From Sorangium cellulosum So ce56 (GTDB taxonomy: Bacteria; Myxococcota_A; Polyangia; Polyangiales; Polyangiaceae), in assembly GCF_000067165.1 (NCBI RefSeq), contig NC_010162.1, forward strand, positions 7,943,001-8,007,000: a stretch of 64,000 bases of DNA, read 5' to 3'. The notes under the pieces were generated by a model that was given only the letters and a program-made list of their open reading frames with translations, was not told the DNA's origin and searched no databases. Position 1 is the first letter of the stretch; each line of letters begins with the position of its first letter. Positions 60,993 through 64,000 of this stretch are shown in pieces. The position numbers and the translations under genes are program-made.

Positions 60993-61483
60993 TCCCAGTC
61001 TCCTACCTTGCTGCGCACGATGCCGAAACCGCTCTTCGAGAATGCCCGGTCGCGGCTCGTGGCGCCGGCGACCAGGCTGCCGCCCGCCGTCCACCCGCGC
61101 GCCCGCAGGTGCGCCCGCACCGCCTCGATGTTCCGAGCTCCCGTCCGGTACGTCAGGAGGACGTTCACCCGGGTGCCGGCGGGCAGGCCGTGGAAATCGA
61201 GCCCGCCCGCCTTCGAGGCCTCCATGACCGAGCCGTCATCGCGCACCGTGTAGCCGATAGCCAGGCGCGCGCCGTCAGGCTTCGTGAACTGAAGCTGGAA
61301 CGTGTCCACCACCTCGTGGAGCACCGCGTACTCCAGGTCCTCGTGCCACCTCTGGATCGTCTCGCGCGCGATCAGGTTCGCGCTCGCCGCGTTCATGAAG
61401 TCGCCGAGCACCTGCCGCATGACGGCGCGCGCCCGCGCCTCCGAGAACGTGCTGGTCTGCGCGATCGTGTAGGCCGTGGTCAC
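60989..61483 (-). CDS. cap7: HORMA domain protein of a type III CBASS system (Cap7)
   Basis: The 164-residue protein fits the second bacterial HORMA family: a start with T-S-T-F-S-E-A-R-A-R-A, a core RWHEDLEYAVLHEVVDTFQL, a beta edge GYTVRDDGSVMEA, and a C-terminal safety-belt region SGFGIVRSKVGDW. HORMA proteins recognise peptides (closure motifs) and then activate the associated cyclase. The gene starts at a GTG that overlaps the CD-NTase stop (GTGA) and ends in ATGA with cap6. Only one HORMA gene is present. Confidence 0.85.
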   Translation of the reverse strand: MTTAYTIAQTSTFSEARARAVMRQVLGDFMNAASANLIARETIQRWHEDLEYAVLHEVVDTFQLQFTKPDGARLAIGYTVRDDGSVMEASKAGGLDFHGLPAGTRVNVLLTYRTGARNIEAVRAHLRARGWTAGGSLVAGATSRDRAFSKSGFGIVRSKVGDWE

Positions 61484-62511
61484 GGGGCGCCCCCGTGGTC
61501 CACGAGGGCGTTACCGAAGAGCGCGGCGAGCTCCTCCCGGTCCTCTCCCTCGTCTCCTGCCGTGTCTGCGGCGATGACCCGGGCCATGCCGTCACGGGCG
61601 TCCTCGAACCACCCTGCGAGCTCCTGCAGCTGAAGGTTCCCCCATGCGGGCGGCACGACGTTGTTCGCCGGGTTCACCGGGTCGAGCACCGACCACAGGC
61701 CGCCGTCCGCATGACCCGCGGGGTCCCCGAAGTCGCTGAAATCTACGCGCTTTCTCGTTCCGACCAGGTGAGCGATCCGCCCGAACCATCGGCTCAACGT
61801 CTCCGTGTACGTCTCGTCGACCCCGTGCAGATCGAACGCCTTCGCGCAGAGCAGATCGATGAGCATCGTGGGCACGTCGTCCAGGATCTGGCTCCTCGAC
61901 TGACGGATCTCGCGCAACCACTTGACGAGGCGCACCCCCTCGTTGAACTTCACCCGACCTTTCAGCTCGTTGCTCCGATCGGTGCGCCTCTTCACAAAAT
62001 CGATGTGCCGCTGGACCGAGGTACGCCTTCGCTCCCCGTCGCGCCGGAGCAGCACCTGCGCCTCATCATCGCCCTCGACCGCAAGCATCGGGACCAGATC
62101 GTAGGAGAGCTTGGTCCCCTTGAAGTCCAGCCGGACGGAGCTCTTCGTCGGGTTGCGGCGCGTGTTCGGGTAGCTCGCCCGGGCGTACCGCTCGAACCGA
62201 TCGAGCAGGCTCTCGATATCTTCCCCCTCCGACGTCTGCGGGGAGATGACAAACGCGAGATCGACGTCCTGCCCCTCGACCTCGTGGTCGCCGCGCATGT
62301 GGCGCCGCAGTCCGGTCTTCTTGGCGAATGACCCGGACCACGGCATGGACCGCACCACGAGGCCGTCGCGCGACGCCTTGGCGCCGATGCGGTCGCGGAT
62401 CTCCTCCGCCTGCTTACAGATAGCTTCTCGCGTCGCCTCCTCGGGTTTGATCCAGTCCACGAACGCCGTCAGCCAGCGATGCGACGCGCTCTGGGTGCTC
62501 AGCTTGCCCAT
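61480..62511 (-). CDS. CD-NTase (cGAS/DncV-like nucleotidyltransferase) of a type III CBASS system
   Basis: The 343-residue protein starts at ATG 62511 with a good GGAGG four bases upstream. Active-site elements are SGSFAKKTG (Gly60-Ser61), GQDVDLAFVI (Asp82 and Asp84) and LSYDLVPML (Asp138), the catalytic triad of cGAS-like enzymes. The C-terminal helical lid runs from about 190. The companion HORMA and TRIP13 genes put it in the class of clade C/D CD-NTases, which make cyclic di- or trinucleotides. Product specificity cannot be read from the sequence. Confidence 0.93.
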   Translation of the reverse strand: MGKLSTQSASHRWLTAFVDWIKPEEATREAICKQAEEIRDRIGAKASRDGLVVRSMPWSGSFAKKTGLRRHMRGDHEVEGQDVDLAFVISPQTSEGEDIESLLDRFERYARASYPNTRRNPTKSSVRLDFKGTKLSYDLVPMLAVEGDDEAQVLLRRDGERRRTSVQRHIDFVKRRTDRSNELKGRVKFNEGVRLVKWLREIRQSRSQILDDVPTMLIDLLCAKAFDLHGVDETYTETLSRWFGRIAHLVGTRKRVDFSDFGDPAGHADGGLWSVLDPVNPANNVVPPAWGNLQLQELAGWFEDARDGMARVIAADTAGDEGEDREELAALFGNALVDHGGAP

Positions 62512-62648
62512 CGATCCTCCGGATGCCCCTCTCCGCGGGTCCACCCCTGGCGGGCGGCGCGGCAGAGCACCCGGAGGATATGGACGAGCCCGCCTCCCGC
62601 AAGGCTCGCCGTATTTCATGTCATTTCACGGCGGGCCCGTCAGAGGCA

Positions 62649-63584
62649 CTACGCCTTGAGCTCCTCCACACGTCCGGTCGCTATCCGGATCTCCCGCCGC
62701 CTCCGCTGCACGATTTCGCTCCCCAGGCCGGCCTTGGCAAATGCCTGGCGCGCGCGGAAGAGGAGGACGTTCAGGTACTTCTCGTCGACGCGGAGCTGTC
62801 TCGCGAGGTCGACCACATGGATCCACCCCTGCTCGTCCTCAGGGAGCTCCCCACGAGCGGCGTCCTTCCGCCGCGCGCGGGCGAGCAACAGCAGCGCGTA
62901 GAAGGGAGCGAACTGCCCGATCTCCAGCACGTCGCCCCCATCCACCGCTTCGATACGCACGTGCTCCTCGTCGCGGCTCACGTGAAATCGCAGGGTGCAT
63001 GTGACGAGCGAGAGAGACGGGGCCGTCTTGTAGGTTCCTGCGATCGGCGAGGCAGGCGGCACCGTAAGCATCCATCGCTCTTCCGCGACCGTGATCTCCT
63101 CCTTGTCGCTCACCGGGCGCTGCGAGCCGTCCGAGCCCTCGATCAGCCACCGCCCCGCGGTATCGACGAAGATGGATACGAGGACGCTGTCCGCGTCCGG
63201 GAGCGCAAGCAGCCCGTCCACCGCCTGGCGCTCTTCGCCCGTGGCGAGCGCGCGGGCGACGACCACGGGACCTCCATCGTCGGTCAGCTCCCATCGCTCG
63301 GCGCTGCCGCCGAACTGGAGGACGGATCCCCGCTTGATGTCCACGTTCGTCCCGGCCTCGAGGGGGCGCCCGTCGACCGAGGTGCCGTTGGTGCTCGCCA
63401 GGTCGCGCACCTGCCATCGCTCGCCTTTCCAGGACACCGCGGCGTGATCGTTCGACGCCGCGTGATCGGTGAGACGCACGGCAGAGCTAGGCGCGCGGCC
63501 CACGATGGCATGGGCGGCCAGCACCACCGAACTTCCTGACGAGACGTGCCGGAGGACTCCCATCGCGCGCAGGATAAACGGCAT
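62649..63584 (-). CDS. FHA domain-winged helix regulator
   Basis: The 311-residue protein has an N-terminal FHA domain (about 8-95) with the phosphothreonine-binding pattern: Gly-Arg in AIVGRAPSS, S-N-D-H-A and STNGTSVDGR. The middle (about 100-210) is unassigned. The C-terminal part (about 225-305) looks like a winged-helix DNA-binding or scaffold domain (IHVVDLARQLRVDEKYLNVL). It is divergent from a Ser/Thr kinase gene, 67 bp apart, and upstream of the CBASS genes by 137 bp on the same strand. It is therefore a candidate phosphorylation-controlled regulator of the CBASS operon. A start at 63563 is an alternative. Confidence 0.8.
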   Translation of the reverse strand: MPFILRAMGVLRHVSSGSSVVLAAHAIVGRAPSSAVRLTDHAASNDHAAVSWKGERWQVRDLASTNGTSVDGRPLEAGTNVDIKRGSVLQFGGSAERWELTDDGGPVVVARALATGEERQAVDGLLALPDADSVLVSIFVDTAGRWLIEGSDGSQRPVSDKEEITVAEERWMLTVPPASPIAGTYKTAPSLSLVTCTLRFHVSRDEEHVRIEAVDGGDVLEIGQFAPFYALLLLARARRKDAARGELPEDEQGWIHVVDLARQLRVDEKYLNVLLFRARQAFAKAGLGSEIVQRRRREIRIATGRVEELKA

Positions 63585-63651
63585 CGCTGAGCCAGTTCAA
63601 TGCGCCCGCCGGACGCGGCGTCCTGTACACTGCGATCGCCGGACGTGGACC

Positions 63652-64000
63652 ATGATCGAGCGGCTGCGCCTCATCGCGAAAGTGCACGGGATCGGCGGCG
63701 ACGCGCTCCGCGAGCTCACGGAGCTCTACGAGGGATCGCTCCCGCGGGTGCCCACGCACCGCGTCGGAGACCCCCATCGCGACGCTCCGGCGCCGTCCGC
63801 TCCGGAGGACTTCCGGCACCGGTACGAGGACCGAGGGCGCATCGGTCTCGGCGGGTTCAGCGAGGTACGCGAGGCCTGGGACCGGCGCATCGGACGGTGT
63901 GTGGCGCTGAAGGTGCAGCTCCCGTCGAGGAGCTCGCCGGACGACTGCGCGCGCTTCCGGCAAGAGGTCGCCCTCACGGCCCGGCTCCAGCACCCCGGCG
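63652..64000 (+). CDS. Serine/threonine protein kinase, N-terminal part (runs off the window)
   Basis: The first 116 codons are visible. After a leader of about 60 residues that is short of known domains (with P-A-P-S-A-P), the Hanks-type kinase domain begins: the glycine loop IGLGGFSEV (64-72) and the ATP-binding Lys87 in V-A-L-K-V, then an alpha-C region with F-R-Q-E-V-A-L-T-A-R-L-Q-H-P. No membrane segment is present in this part. Its position opposite the FHA gene suggests a kinase-FHA pair that regulates the defence operon, an inference. Confidence 0.9.
   Translation, partial: MIERLRLIAKVHGIGGDALRELTELYEGSLPRVPTHRVGDPHRDAPAPSAPEDFRHRYEDRGRIGLGGFSEVREAWDRRIGRCVALKVQLPSRSSPDDCARFRQEVALTARLQHPG

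Overview
The window looks like a chromosomal segment of a large-genome, very high-GC myxobacterium, most likely of the Sorangium/Polyangium type. The reasons are the strong G/C third-position bias, the many lipoproteins with RCC1-like, SBBP-like or FG-GAP beta-propeller repeats, DUF2169/pentapeptide proteins beside an orphan VgrG, FHA and Ser/Thr-kinase regulators, intergenic minisatellites, and a dense defence island. This assignment is an inference from gene content and composition; no 16S or other marker is present. LAYOUT. 1-9.1 kb is ordinary chromosome: the tail of a probable TetR regulator overlapping a heterodimeric ABC exporter pair, a RidA protein divergent from a LysR regulator, a class I/II aminotransferase, and a membrane pyrophosphatase. 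9.1-9.75 kb is a scar where two truncated genes meet head to head. 9.75-21.1 kb is rich in secreted and lipoproteins (a lipoprotein of unknown function, RCC1-like, SBBP-like and six-bladed propeller lipoproteins, two tandem paralogous exported proteins, an IS4-type transposase remnant, and an astacin metalloprotease with FG-GAP repeats). 21.1-31.7 kb is a minus-strand type VI secretion tip/cargo cluster (two DUF2169-pentapeptide proteins, VgrG, a small membrane protein, a further pentapeptide protein, DUF3540, DUF4150/PAAR-like, and a small unknown) without T6SS core genes. 31.7-32.8 kb is mostly repeat DNA: a 43-bp minisatellite and an alternating hexamer tract with a 22-bp inverted repeat. 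32.8-42.6 kb returns to core functions (glucose-6-phosphate isomerase, 2-oxoglutarate dehydrogenase E1, a thioesterase, an outer-membrane-like protein, SpeD, a POT peptide transporter, and a PHM/DBH-like copper monooxygenase lipoprotein). DEFENCE ISLAND, 42.6-64 kb. An ATPase-nuclease gene is followed by an eight-gene plus-strand operon in which every junction overlaps by 1-4 bases: SIR2-like protein, SMC/RecF-like ATPase, then cmr1, cas10/cmr2, cmr3, cmr4, cmr5, cmr6. It is a complete type III-B effector complex with an intact Cas10 GGDD motif and HD dipeptide, but no CRISPR array, cas6, cas1 or cas2 lies in the window. The SIR2+SMC pair resembles the effector and SMC subunits of Lamassu-type defence and here appears hard-wired to a Cmr complex. 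Convergent to it, on the minus strand, is a CBASS operon: FHA-winged-helix regulator, then CD-NTase, HORMA, TRIP13-like AAA+, SAVED protein and trypsin-like protease. The SAVED protein and the protease carry clearly related copies of the same domain (EAD-like), so the likely logic is: HORMA/TRIP13-gated cyclase makes a cyclic oligonucleotide, SAVED senses it, and the shared domain recruits or activates the protease. A divergent Ser/Thr kinase begins at the right edge. The most notable signals are the SIR2-SMC-Cmr fusion operon and the SAVED/EAD-EAD/protease CBASS effector pair.
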